From assembly GCA_002338615.1 (NCBI GenBank), contig DDIS01000204.1, positions 1,713-44,380 on the forward strand: a stretch of 42,668 nt of DNA. Reading direction: 5' to 3'. The position numbers and the translations under genes were made by a program. This DNA is from Proteobacteria bacterium UBA1844 (GTDB lineage Bacteria; Pseudomonadota; Gammaproteobacteria; Steroidobacterales; Woeseiaceae). Positions 24,667-34,062 of this stretch are shown here, in pieces; the stretch's first letter is position 1, and each line of letters starts with the position of its first letter. The notes beneath the pieces are model-generated. The model did not search any database. It was not told where the DNA came from and saw only the letters and a list, made by a program, of their open reading frames with translations.

Positions 24667-27252
24667 ATGTACGAGTGGCTCAGCGAAACACTTGCCAAAG
24701 AAGAAACCCAGATAGTCAGCGCGAACCGACGCCTGGCGCGCACTTTGCGGCAGGCGTATGCGGAACAACAGATTGCAGCTGGTTTGGATGCGTGGCGCAG
24801 TCCTGCAATTCATGCCTGGCGTGACTGGCTGCAACTGTTGCTCGAACGTCACGACAATTCATCTACGCTCCCGTTGGTCATCACGGACCAGCAAAGCCGC
24901 GTGCTCTGGGAAAATAACCTGCGCGTGGTGCTGGATGATCCGTTTGTCAATTTCGCGAGCCTCGCCCGCCAGTGTCGCGACACCTGGCAACGGCTGTGTG
25001 AATGGCGCGTACCGCTGGCAAATTGCAGACAAGTCGCGCGAGGGATGGATCAGCAAATGTTCGCGCGCGCTGCCGAGGGCTACCAGCAAAGTTTGCGGCG
25101 GCACGGCTGGATTGATGCCGCACTGGTACCGGATCTATTGGCGACGCTGTCGGACGCCCGGGCATTAAATTTGCCCAGGCATGTAATCCTGCTTGGTTTC
25201 GATCGCTTGACGCCACAAATCGACGCGCTTCTCCTGTCGCTTGGCGACACCGTGTGCACGCAGGTAAAGGAAGCCACTCGGAAAACTGCGGTCCCGAGTC
25301 TGCTGCTTTTTGACAGTCCGGACGCGGAGCTTCGCGCCGCTGGTAGCTGGGCGCGCGCTGAACTCAAGGAGAATCCTCAGCAGAAACTTGCGGTGGTAGT
25401 GGGCGGGCTTGAACAGGATGCAGAGCGTGTCGGTGCGTTGATACGAGAAGGTATGGTTCCTGGATGGCAGCATGCTGCGCCAGGTGCTGCTGCCGCGGTG
25501 AACGTTTCCTACGGCAAGCGGCTTGCCGCTTTTCCAGCAATTCATATTGCGTTGTCGGTGTTACGCTGGTTATACAGCGATTTGCGCAGTGTGGATGTCA
25601 GCTTGCTACTGCGCTCACCGTTTCTCGGCAACATGCCGGTCGCAGGTCGCAGTCGACTGGAGCTTGCTCTGCGCGAGCTGCCGGACCAGCAATGGTCGCG
25701 TGAGCTGGCACTTGCCGCATTGCGCGGCCGCGACCCGACTGCCGATGCGGAAAACTGGCTGGCATGCCTGGATGCAATCGGTGCACTGGTCGCCGAGGCC
25801 GAAGCCCGGATGCGTCCGGCATCCTGGGCGGATCTTTTTGCGCGAGCACTCAAAATATTCAACTGGCCCGGTGATGCGGTGCTATCGAGTGGCGATTTTC
25901 AGCTGGACAACCGCTGGCGCGGCTTGCTGAATGAATTCGCAAGCCTGGAGCTTGTGTGCCCCTCAATGACAGGCATTGAAGCAGTCACGCGTCTTGCGGG
26001 GCTGGCCGGTGAAACCGTGTTCCAGCCCGAAACCGAAGGCGCAGTACTGCATGTGATCGGGCCACTTGAGGCGGCTGGCATGGAATTTGATCAACTCTGG
26101 ATCGGTGGCGCGACCGCGACGAGCTGGCCACCTCCGGCCCGGCCATTGCCACTCGTATCCCGCCAACTGCAAATTGAATACGGCATGCCCGATTCGAGCC
26201 CCGCCGATACGGCGGAGCATGCAGGACGTGTGCTGGATCGGCTGCAACGCAGCGCATCACGTTGTATTTTCAGTTACCCCGGTCACATAGGTGACGCCGA
26301 GCAGCTGCCAACCAGCCTGTTGCGGGACGTGAGTGCTGACGGGGACCGGCCAGACCCGGGCTGGTATGCGGAACGCTTTGCCGGGGGCATGGATGTGATC
26401 GAAGTGCGAGATCGGGTACCGGTCGTTACGGCAGACGAAGTACTGACCGGGGGCGCCACGTTAATCGATCTCCAGGCAGCAGATCCTTTCGCAGCATTCG
26501 CCTACGGTCGACTGGCTGTGCGCTGGATCTCCGCGTTCAAGGCCGGCCTGCCGGCGTTGCTGCGCGGCAACCTTGTGCACAGTGCGCTGTTTCATTTGTA
26601 TCGCGAGCGGCCGAAACGCGCACAGATTGCCGCATGGACAGATGGCCAGATCGAGTTACGGATTGCAAACGCGGTGCAGGCTGCATTCGCACCACAAGAG
26701 CGTTATGCGGATCGGCTGTTGCTGCAATTGCTCAATCTCGAAAAGCGGCGCACTGCTGATTTGTTGCAGAGGGTGCTGGAGGTTGACAAGTCGCGCACCG
26801 ACTTTGCAGTAGGCGGCCTTGAGGTGACTCTCGATCGCTTGGTTGGTTTTCTGCGACTTAAATTGCGAGTTGATCGAATCGATACCTGTTCCGCTGGCGA
26901 TATCATTCTCGACTACAAGACGGGTGCAGGGAAGAAATTTCTTGTTAAAGGAGAGCCAAAAGAGTGGCAACTGCTTGTCTATTCCATCGCGCTGGGTCGC
27001 AATGTCGCTGCCCTTGGCCTGTTCAACGTTGACAGCCGACTTACCGAGATTGACGGCGCAGGGCCGGGTCTTGCGCAAACCGAAAGCGACGCTGAATGGG
27101 ATAATACGGTGTTGCGTTGGCAGGACGAAGTGTTGCGACTGGCTGCAGAAATCGCACGCGGCGATGTGCGACTCAATATTCGCCAGGCCCCGGCTGATGC
27201 CCGGCCACTTGCGCTGCTGAGCAGGTACGCGGAATTACAACATGCAGACTGA
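24667..27252 (+). CDS. AddB-like PD-(D/E)XK nuclease, probable recombination repair protein
   Basis: An 861-residue protein of the gammaproteobacterial group called probable DNA repair protein, distantly like AddB. The N-terminal half is an inactivated helicase fold with no Walker A motif. The C-terminal nuclease motif is seen as Asp736 (RVDRID), Asp749 and Lys751 (LDYKTG), followed by the Gln/Tyr motif in WQLLVYSIAL. The stretch before the nuclease, where relatives have Cys-Pro-Phe, reads DPF, so an AddB-type Fe-S cluster seems absent. I chose the ATG at 24667; the frame is open 240 nt further up inside alaA. It overlaps the next gene by 11 nt and should act with it in double-strand break resection. 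Confidence 0.8.
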   Translation: MYEWLSETLAKEETQIVSANRRLARTLRQAYAEQQIAAGLDAWRSPAIHAWRDWLQLLLERHDNSSTLPLVITDQQSRVLWENNLRVVLDDPFVNFASLARQCRDTWQRLCEWRVPLANCRQVARGMDQQMFARAAEGYQQSLRRHGWIDAALVPDLLATLSDARALNLPRHVILLGFDRLTPQIDALLLSLGDTVCTQVKEATRKTAVPSLLLFDSPDAELRAAGSWARAELKENPQQKLAVVVGGLEQDAERVGALIREGMVPGWQHAAPGAAAAVNVSYGKRLAAFPAIHIALSVLRWLYSDLRSVDVSLLLRSPFLGNMPVAGRSRLELALRELPDQQWSRELALAALRGRDPTADAENWLACLDAIGALVAEAEARMRPASWADLFARALKIFNWPGDAVLSSGDFQLDNRWRGLLNEFASLELVCPSMTGIEAVTRLAGLAGETVFQPETEGAVLHVIGPLEAAGMEFDQLWIGGATATSWPPPARPLPLVSRQLQIEYGMPDSSPADTAEHAGRVLDRLQRSASRCIFSYPGHIGDAEQLPTSLLRDVSADGDRPDPGWYAERFAGGMDVIEVRDRVPVVTADEVLTGGATLIDLQAADPFAAFAYGRLAVRWISAFKAGLPALLRGNLVHSALFHLYRERPKRAQIAAWTDGQIELRIANAVQAAFAPQERYADRLLLQLLNLEKRRTADLLQRVLEVDKSRTDFAVGGLEVTLDRLVGFLRLKLRVDRIDTCSAGDIILDYKTGAGKKFLVKGEPKEWQLLVYSIALGRNVAALGLFNVDSRLTEIDGAGPGLAQTESDAEWDNTVLRWQDEVLRLAAEIARGDVRLNIRQAPADARPLALLSRYAELQHAD

Positions 27253-30200
27253 GGGCAAGTTGCAGGCGGCTGACGAAGCGGCACGGTCCAGTGCGCTCGA
27301 CATTACGCGTTCGTTCATCGTGCAGGCGCCGGCGGGTTCCGGTAAAACCGAACTGCTTATTCAACGCTATTTGCGCCTGCTGGCAGCCGTTGACGAACCG
27401 GAGGAGGTACTTGCAATTACCTTTACGCGCAAAGCTGCGGCCGAGATGCGTTTGCGTGTCACTGGCGCACTACAAAGCGCTGCTCAAGGCATTGTCCCGG
27501 AACAAACGCACCTGCGCTTGACAGCGCAAGCCGCGGCAGCGGTACTTGCGCAAAGCGAAAGCAGGGGCTGGGACCTGCCCGGCAACGCGGGACGCATGCG
27601 CATTCAAACATTGGACGCCTTGAATGCGTCCATAGCACGTATGCGGCCAATGACGACGACCGGTGGCGCGGTTACGAACATCCTCGAAGACCATGAATTG
27701 ACCCAGCTTTATGAGCAAGCTGCCGTTGCAACCCTCGACTGGCTCGCAGACGACGATATAAACGGCCACGCCGCACGCGATGTCCTGCAGCATGTCGATG
27801 GCAATACCGGAATCTATACCGCGCAGCTGGCCGGCATGCTGAAGACGCGCGATCAATGGCTGCCGTTTGTCGGCAGCGGGCAAATATCAAACGCCGAGGC
27901 GCTTCAATTGCGGCGCGCATTCGAATCGGCATTGCAAAAGACTGTCGATGCCAGCATGGTCGAATTACGCGCAGTCGTGCCGCTGGAACTTGCCGCAGAA
28001 TTTCTTGCTTTGATCAGCTACGCCGTTAAAAACCTGCAGTTGGACGGCAAGGGTGACAGCCCGATTTGCGCTTTCGGAAATGTTCCTGATCTGCCGCAGT
28101 TTTCATCCGTCGATCTCCCCAGGTGGCTCGCGCTATCAGATTTCCTGTTGACGCGGGCGGACGAGGTGCGCAGGCGGGTCACGAAGAATGAAGGCTTTCC
28201 ACCCGGCGATGATGGCCAGAAGGCCGCTATGCACGCCGTGCTCGCGGAACTGACATCCCACGACGAGTTTGTGCTCGCGCTGGCGGGAATTCGCGACTTG
28301 CCACCCGTCAACTATTCGGAATCGCAATGGTCAGTCCTGTTGTCTCTGTTTCGACTGTTGCCACTCGCCGTTGCCGAATTTCAGCGCCTTAGTCTCGCGC
28401 GCGGGGTCAGTGATCACATCGAGGTCGCATTGAGCGCGAGCGCGGCGCTTGGCTCAGCCGAGGAACCTGGCGATGTAGCGCTGCTGCTCGATTACCAGGT
28501 GCGACATATTCTCGTCGACGAGATGCAGGATACATCGAAGACGCAATACCGGATGCTGGAAGCTCTGACGGGTGGTTGGGAGCCGGGTGACGGTCGCACC
28601 TTGTTCTGCGTCGGCGATCCAATGCAATCGATCTACCGTTTTCGCCACGCCGAAGTTGCGCAGTTTCTTGCCGCGACGGAAAAAGGCATTGGCAATATCG
28701 AACTGGTACCGCTGATCCTGCGCAAAAACTTTCGTTCGGGGGAGTACCTGGTCGACTGGTTCAACGAAGTATTTCCGGGCATATTGCCGCGCCGCAATAA
28801 TCTGCTCAAAGGCGCCGTCTCTTACGCCAGCGCCGTTCCTGCAGAGAATCTGATCGGCCAGGGAAGTTGCGAAATCCATCCGGTTTTCGGCGCGGAAGTT
28901 GCGCGCGAAGTCGCAGTCGCGGCTTCCGTCACTGAAGCGTTATTACATGCGCATCCGGGTGATCGCATTGCAATACTGGTGCGCAGTCGAACGCATTTGC
29001 CTGAGCTGTTGCGTGAACTGCGCAGGAGGAGGGTTCCTTACCAGGCAATCGAAATTGATCGCCTGACAGATCTGCCGGAAGTAATCGATATTCTCGCGCT
29101 GACCCGTGCCATGACGCATCCTGGCGATCGTCTGGCATGGTTGGCCTTGCTGCGTTCACCATGGTTTGGACTCGACTGGACGGACATGCACCGCCTGGTT
29201 CAGGGCGCGCGACATGCGAGCCTGCCGGAGCTGCTCGCAGATGCAGAACGACTGGAAACCTTATCCCGCGATGCACAGGAGATCCTGCAACGCCGACTGC
29301 CCCTGCTGTTGCAACATCTGGATGCGGATCGTGCCATCAGTTTGCGCGAACGGGTCGAACGCGCCTGGTATGCGCTGGGTGGGCCAGCGTTGCTGCAGGA
29401 CAGGAATGCAGTCGCAAATGTATACAACTACCTGGATGCGCTGGCACGCCTCGAAAGCAGCGGCACGCTCGGTGACAATGCGCAATTCATGAATCAACTG
29501 GATACCGTGCGCGTTTCCACCAGCATCCCTGCACGCGTGCAGATAATGACGATGCACAAGGCCAAGGGCCTGCAGTTTGAGCATGTACTGCTGTATGGAC
29601 TTGGACGCTACCCGGCCAGCAATCGGCCGGCGGTACTCAGCTGGCTTGACCTGCCCGGCGCTGGTGCCACGGATGAAAAACTGGTCTCCGCGATCGGGCG
29701 ACGCGATCAGCTTGAACACGATCGCCTGCATCGCTTTATTGAAAAAACCGGAGCTGGCAAGGATCGCCATGAACGCGGTCGTATGCTGTACGTTGCGTGT
29801 ACGCGCGCGCAAAAGTCATTGCACCTGGTTGGCCATGTCGGCGTCGCCGCGGACGGCAGCGAAATCAGAAAACCTGCCGCGAACAGTTTGCTGAGTATGT
29901 TATGGCCTGCTGTTGCACCGAAGTATGTGGAGGCGTTTTCTCCTGCGGACGACCAGCAAACGACCGGGCACACCGAGTTATACGCGCTACCCGTTCTGCG
30001 ACGTTTTGCGAGGCCGTGGACGCTCCCCGCGCTGGAGCCAGTGCCGGGTCAAGGTGATTTGCAGGAACCTGGCAATGCAGAGCTGGCAGTCGAGTATTAC
30101 TGGGTCGGCCTGGAAGCCAGGCTGGCGGGCACCGTGGTACATCGATGGTTGCAACGCCTTGCGGACAACCACGCCACGCAGGGTTTGCGCCTGCCGGATA

Positions 30201-30625
30201 ACTGGCTGGTCGTCACGAGGCGCTGGTTAACGGGGCTCGGCGCGACGGATGACATGCTGGATTCCATCACGGCGCGGGTTGACGAAGCGATCGGCAAGGT
30301 ACTCGACGACGAACGGGGAAGGTGGATCCTGGGTGGAAACGGCGAGACCGAGTTCGCCATCACCGGCGTGCGGCGCGGTCGCGTCGAATCGATAGTTATC
30401 GATCGGCTACGAGTCGATGATGACGGTACACACTGGATTATCGACTACAAGACCAGTTCACACGAAGGCGGTGACCTGGCAGGTTTTTTGCGTGCACAAA
30501 GCGACCGCTACCGAATGCAGCTGCAGAAGTACGCCACGCTTTACAGCAAATTCCAACCGGCGCCGGTGCGCATTGCCTTGTACTTTCCGCTGCTGCGTGA
30601 GTTCACCGAACTGGACACCAGTTAA
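27242..30625 (+). CDS. AddA-like UvrD-family helicase-nuclease
   Basis: A 1127-residue superfamily 1 helicase with a C-terminal nuclease. Walker A is APAGSGKTELL (residues 29-39), motif Ia is ITFTRKAAAEM, motif II is VDEMQDTS (about 425-432), and motif III is GDPMQSIYRFR (about 458-468). Motifs V and VI are in TMHKAKGLQFEHV and MLYVACTRAQKSLHLVG. The nuclease residues are Asp1054 (IDRLRV), Asp1068 and Lys1070 (IDYKTS), then YRMQLQKYATLY. The DEMQDTS form differs from the usual DEFQDTS. With the preceding AddB-like protein it probably forms an exonuclease that resects DNA ends for RecA. It converges with gspN across 17 nt. Confidence 0.85.
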   Translation: MQTEGKLQAADEAARSSALDITRSFIVQAPAGSGKTELLIQRYLRLLAAVDEPEEVLAITFTRKAAAEMRLRVTGALQSAAQGIVPEQTHLRLTAQAAAAVLAQSESRGWDLPGNAGRMRIQTLDALNASIARMRPMTTTGGAVTNILEDHELTQLYEQAAVATLDWLADDDINGHAARDVLQHVDGNTGIYTAQLAGMLKTRDQWLPFVGSGQISNAEALQLRRAFESALQKTVDASMVELRAVVPLELAAEFLALISYAVKNLQLDGKGDSPICAFGNVPDLPQFSSVDLPRWLALSDFLLTRADEVRRRVTKNEGFPPGDDGQKAAMHAVLAELTSHDEFVLALAGIRDLPPVNYSESQWSVLLSLFRLLPLAVAEFQRLSLARGVSDHIEVALSASAALGSAEEPGDVALLLDYQVRHILVDEMQDTSKTQYRMLEALTGGWEPGDGRTLFCVGDPMQSIYRFRHAEVAQFLAATEKGIGNIELVPLILRKNFRSGEYLVDWFNEVFPGILPRRNNLLKGAVSYASAVPAENLIGQGSCEIHPVFGAEVAREVAVAASVTEALLHAHPGDRIAILVRSRTHLPELLRELRRRRVPYQAIEIDRLTDLPEVIDILALTRAMTHPGDRLAWLALLRSPWFGLDWTDMHRLVQGARHASLPELLADAERLETLSRDAQEILQRRLPLLLQHLDADRAISLRERVERAWYALGGPALLQDRNAVANVYNYLDALARLESSGTLGDNAQFMNQLDTVRVSTSIPARVQIMTMHKAKGLQFEHVLLYGLGRYPASNRPAVLSWLDLPGAGATDEKLVSAIGRRDQLEHDRLHRFIEKTGAGKDRHERGRMLYVACTRAQKSLHLVGHVGVAADGSEIRKPAANSLLSMLWPAVAPKYVEAFSPADDQQTTGHTELYALPVLRRFARPWTLPALEPVPGQGDLQEPGNAELAVEYYWVGLEARLAGTVVHRWLQRLADNHATQGLRLPDNWLVVTRRWLTGLGATDDMLDSITARVDEAIGKVLDDERGRWILGGNGETEFAITGVRRGRVESIVIDRLRVDDDGTHWIIDYKTSSHEGGDLAGFLRAQSDRYRMQLQKYATLYSKFQPAPVRIALYFPLLREFTELDTS

Positions 30626-30628
30626 CGG

Positions 30629-30662
30629 TGCCCCTCAAGCCATTAAAGTTGCCCCTCGAGCC
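30629..30662. repeat. 21-nt tandem duplication around the gspN stop codon
   Basis: TGCCCCTCAAGCC (30629-30641) and TGCCCCTCGAGCC (30650-30662) lie 21 nt apart. Read on the gspN strand, two 21-nt units each end in TAA, matching at about 17 of 21 positions, so the stop codon itself was duplicated. The gene still ends at the first TAA. Confidence 0.6.
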
Positions 30663-31380
30663 GCAGTTCGTACTGGCCCCGCTCATTCGGCGAACCTAGA
30701 AATTGCAACTGCTTGCGAACGGATTCCGGCGTGTCGTCAGTAGCTGCAATGCGCCCCAGGAACTCGTACGCGCGATCGCTGCGGAGCAGCAAGCGCCCCG
30801 CAATGTCGATGACCGCCTGGGTGTCCTGCACATTTGCGACGATATTGCCGTCTGCTCCCGTCTGAAACTCGGCGCGAAAATTTCCCAGCGGTTCCGGGGC
30901 AACGATGGGCAACACGAGTCCGGCAACGTCCACGCTGCCATCGGCGGAAACCGGCAAACCGCCAGACAAAGTCATCTGATCCAGACTTGCATTGGCCGTG
31001 CCACGTAAACCGGAGATGCCTGTGGCGGTATCCAGCATTGACAGCGGCAGCGACACGCGCAGCTGACTCAACATCAGGGAACCGCCGAAATTGATGCCGA
31101 TACGGCCGTCGAGGAAACCACCGGCCGGCAACGCCTCTACGGCATAGGCAACTTCTCCTCTTGGCAGACGCCCGGGCTTGAAGCGCCAGGTAAGATTACG
31201 CACATAGACATTGCTGACCATGCCAGCCGCGGCGGTACCACGCCAGATCGAACCGCTGATGCCACTCAGCACGAGGCTCGCTGGCGCGAACCATCGATAC
31301 GCAACACGCGCCGGGAACAGGACGACGATCCCCAGCAGGCAGGTAGCGAAACCGACCAGCAACAAGCGCCGTTTCGTCAT
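30643..31380 (-). CDS. gspN: Type II secretion system protein GspN
   Basis: A 245-residue bitopic inner-membrane protein. One membrane helix is at residues 5-25 (RLLLVGFATCLLGIVVLFPARV), then a periplasmic domain with family motifs VLSGISGSIWRGTA near 40, LTWRFKPGRLPRGEVAY, and the C-terminal YELRLEGQL. GspN is an accessory part of some type II systems and is not always essential. The frame is open well upstream, but the ATG at 31380 overlaps the gspM stop as TGATG and gives the expected N terminus. It is the last gene of the gsp run. Confidence 0.85.
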   Translation of the reverse strand: MTKRRLLLVGFATCLLGIVVLFPARVAYRWFAPASLVLSGISGSIWRGTAAAGMVSNVYVRNLTWRFKPGRLPRGEVAYAVEALPAGGFLDGRIGINFGGSLMLSQLRVSLPLSMLDTATGISGLRGTANASLDQMTLSGGLPVSADGSVDVAGLVLPIVAPEPLGNFRAEFQTGADGNIVANVQDTQAVIDIAGRLLLRSDRAYEFLGRIAATDDTPESVRKQLQFLGSPNERGQYELRLEGQL

Positions 31381-31871
31381 CAGGGTGTGCGCTCGAGAGT
31401 CAAAGATGCGTTGATTCTGCCGGGCTCTGATCGACTGGCGAGTGACAGGTTGCCTGCCTGTACCTCCATACCGTGCGTCCGGTTGAGATCTCCCAGCCAC
31501 ACGACCAACTGGTCGAACGCAACATTTTCGAACTCGACGCGGATGCCGTTCGGTGTTGGTTGACGACGCTTGACTGCACTGTTCAGACTGCGTTCCCGTA
31601 AAGTCTGGTCGACGACAACCATGGGTGAGTCATCACTGACTACCCCGGGTTCTGTGCCTGTCGAAGCGCCGGCCGCTGCAAGGTTCGGTGCAAGTACCCG
31701 CAATTCGCCCAGCGATTTTTCCCAGACTGCAACACTGGCCTGAAGATTTCGTTGGTACTTGTCGAGCGGCATCCAGACGAGGGCCCAGACTACGATAAGA
31801 CTGACGACCACAGCACCGATGCCGACAAACAATTGCTCGCGTTTTTCAAGGCCGCTGAACCAGTTCTTCAT
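31380..31871 (-). CDS. gspM: Type II secretion system protein GspM
   Basis: A 163-residue inner-membrane protein. A short cytoplasmic start (MKNWFSGLEKREQ) leads into a membrane helix at about 14-36, then a coiled segment and a ferredoxin-like periplasmic domain ending INASLTLER. SGLEKREQLFVGIGAV is the family signature. GspM pairs with GspL in the inner-membrane platform. Its start overlaps the gspL stop by 4 nt, and its end overlaps gspN by 1 nt. Confidence 0.9.
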   Translation of the reverse strand: MKNWFSGLEKREQLFVGIGAVVVSLIVVWALVWMPLDKYQRNLQASVAVWEKSLGELRVLAPNLAAAGASTGTEPGVVSDDSPMVVVDQTLRERSLNSAVKRRQPTPNGIRVEFENVAFDQLVVWLGDLNRTHGMEVQAGNLSLASRSEPGRINASLTLERTP

Positions 31872-33121
31872 GAGCCAGCCTCACGAATCTGGATGCGGCT
31901 GTTAACGCGCTCACCGACCGTATCAGCGGACTGCAACGACGCCGCGAAGCGACCGGATGAATCGATCGACTGTACGATCTTGTCGAGAGTGGGAATATCG
32001 GGTGCTGTAAGTCGAACATCGACAACGCCGGCGCGATAGGACACTGCTTCCACTTTGGCCTCGCTGCTCTGTGCGATTGCCTCAGCGAGCGACATGATTG
32101 ACGGCAAAAATACTTGTGGACCGGTGGCCAGCGAGAGCTGGCTGCGGCGCAAAGAACTGACTGTGCCAGCCGGGTCAACGATAGTGCGGGTATCCTCCGG
32201 TCGCACGCGGCGATATTCGACGGTAAATTCTTCCTGCAGTGCCGCTTGCTCTGCGTGCAGCCGATACGCGTCTACTGCCTTGCCGGTGAGCGTAAGAAGG
32301 AAAAGTCCCAATGCAAGCATCGCGGCATAGCGCCACGGCCGCAGAGCGCCGCCGATTCTGGTTTTTTCCGCGTAGGCACCTTGCAGCAGATTGACGCCCG
32401 CACCGGCGGCAACCGTAACCGCCAGTCGCGGCAGAACACCGTCCGGCAAAAGCCTGACATCGACACTCGACAACTCGTGTCGTAGCAGTATCCAGTCTTT
32501 CTCGAAGCGATCGCCAAGCGCCGCGTCACAATAGACCAACAGGTGCCTTGGCGTCTCGGTCTCGTCTGCGCTCGCATCAAGTATGCCCGTCACTGCCAGC
32601 GCATCTGCGGGGCTCACATCCGGCAGCACGAATTCAGTTTCGACGCCATCGTTAAACATCGTACTTTGCGCGCTGACCATCATCGACAGCGTGTTCGGGG
32701 TGCGCGGCAGCCCGTGATATTCCGGGATCATGCGTGCGGGAAACAAACCCGCAGCATGCAGTGCATCCAGCCATTCGCGCATTCTTTCCCGGGCGACAAC
32801 GGCGACCGGCAGGCGGCCATCTGCGCGGCGCGCGCCTGCGGCGAAATGCAGTTTTTCGATATCTTCGGCGACCTGGTCCTCGAGAGCAAATGGCAACGCC
32901 GCGAGTAATCGTGCGCCTTTCGCGGGAATATCGGCGCTTACGGTAAGGACTTCAGAGCCCGGCACCAGCGCGAGTACCGCACGGTCACCGCGTGCTGCGG
33001 CGGCGTCCAGCAAAGATCCGCTGCCCGGTGGCCCACGACGTGCGCCTTCGGCGTCAACAACGATCCAGCTCACGGGGTCGTCCACGCCAGCACCAAGTCG
33101 TACCACCAGAAACTCTGCCAT
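31868..33121 (-). CDS. gspL: Type II secretion system protein GspL
   Basis: A 417-residue protein that links the cytoplasmic ATPase GspE to the inner-membrane platform. The N-terminal cytoplasmic actin-like domain starts MAEFLVVRLGAG and holds LALVPGSEVLTVSADIP and LPFALEDQVAEDIEKLHFA. A membrane helix is near residue 255 (RYAAMLALGLFLLTLTGKAV), followed by a periplasmic ferredoxin-like domain. It starts 2 nt after the gspK stop and overlaps gspM by 4 nt. Length is normal. Confidence 0.92.
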   Translation of the reverse strand: MAEFLVVRLGAGVDDPVSWIVVDAEGARRGPPGSGSLLDAAAARGDRAVLALVPGSEVLTVSADIPAKGARLLAALPFALEDQVAEDIEKLHFAAGARRADGRLPVAVVARERMREWLDALHAAGLFPARMIPEYHGLPRTPNTLSMMVSAQSTMFNDGVETEFVLPDVSPADALAVTGILDASADETETPRHLLVYCDAALGDRFEKDWILLRHELSSVDVRLLPDGVLPRLAVTVAAGAGVNLLQGAYAEKTRIGGALRPWRYAAMLALGLFLLTLTGKAVDAYRLHAEQAALQEEFTVEYRRVRPEDTRTIVDPAGTVSSLRRSQLSLATGPQVFLPSIMSLAEAIAQSSEAKVEAVSYRAGVVDVRLTAPDIPTLDKIVQSIDSSGRFAASLQSADTVGERVNSRIQIREAGS

Positions 33122-33123
33122 GC

Positions 33124-34062
33124 TCAGATCGTCCCGAAACTGCGCAGGATTGGCACCACTTCACCGGAGCCACCAACATCCCGAAACAGCAAGCTGTAGT
33201 AAGTGACTCGCACGGTAGCAATCTGCACGACCACCTTCAATTGAAAAAAACTGCTGGTTTCCTCCAGGGTATCCAGCACTTCGGGGGCTACCAGGGTCGC
33301 AAAGCGGTTTTTCATGTCCGTAAAGCCACCATTTTCGCGTTCCGAGACGAGTGACTCGGCGTCCGCAGCAGACATTTTTTCGTCAAGAGAGACCAGTACC
33401 TCAGCGGGTGCCGTATTCACATTGATGCCGGTATGGCCGGGCAGGGCGGCAATAAAAGGGGCGAGGGTGTCGTAGCTTGCCTTGTCCATGCCATCGACTG
33501 CCATGAGCTCGGAGACATTGCTAAGTGGCTGGTTTGCAGTACGGTACGGTGGCAACTTGCTGGTATAGATACTGTCTTCGGCGCCGTCCGGAAAAGCGGT
33601 ATCCTGGTCTGCATCGATCCAGTCGGCGGTGACGCCTGCAATGCGCGGATCCAGGTCCAGCGTACGCAAGAGGCGCTGGAATTGTTCCAATGCTCTTTGA
33701 TTGATGTCACCGTTATTATCGAGCAGATTATTAACGTTGAATCGTCCCTGCAAGTCGGTAAGCTCACCTGTCAGCAAGCCTTGTACCGATTCGCTTTCGA
33801 TCGGCAGAATCGGAAATTCCGCGGCCCAGATCTCACCGAGATGGTCAGTGCTCGAATCACGAAAGTCGTCGCGCAGCATGTTGCTGACCCAGCTCTCGGC
33901 GCCGTAGGCGGCCTGCGTGCCCTCATCGAGGTAGATCATCGTCATGGTGCGACGCACATCGAGGGCGTTCTCCCAGCTTAAGGTAGCGGCGAGAATGGCC
34001 AGCAGCGACATGATCAGGAGCGCCGTAATCAGCGCGACTCCCTGTTGTCGGACAATGCTCAT
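33124..34062 (-). CDS. gspK: Type II secretion minor pseudopilin GspK
   Basis: A 312-residue minor pseudopilin that caps the pseudopilus tip with GspI and GspJ. The prepilin-like leader is short (MSIVRQQG) and cleavage is expected before VALITALLIMSLLA. As is usual for GspK, Glu5 of the mature protein is missing. The large alpha domain carries TDLQGRFNVNNLLD near residue 105, DADQDTAFPDGAED, and INVNTAPAEVL near 215. It overlaps gspJ by 4 nt. Confidence 0.93.
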   Translation of the reverse strand: MSIVRQQGVALITALLIMSLLAILAATLSWENALDVRRTMTMIYLDEGTQAAYGAESWVSNMLRDDFRDSSTDHLGEIWAAEFPILPIESESVQGLLTGELTDLQGRFNVNNLLDNNGDINQRALEQFQRLLRTLDLDPRIAGVTADWIDADQDTAFPDGAEDSIYTSKLPPYRTANQPLSNVSELMAVDGMDKASYDTLAPFIAALPGHTGINVNTAPAEVLVSLDEKMSAADAESLVSERENGGFTDMKNRFATLVAPEVLDTLEETSSFFQLKVVVQIATVRVTYYSLLFRDVGGSGEVVPILRSFGTI

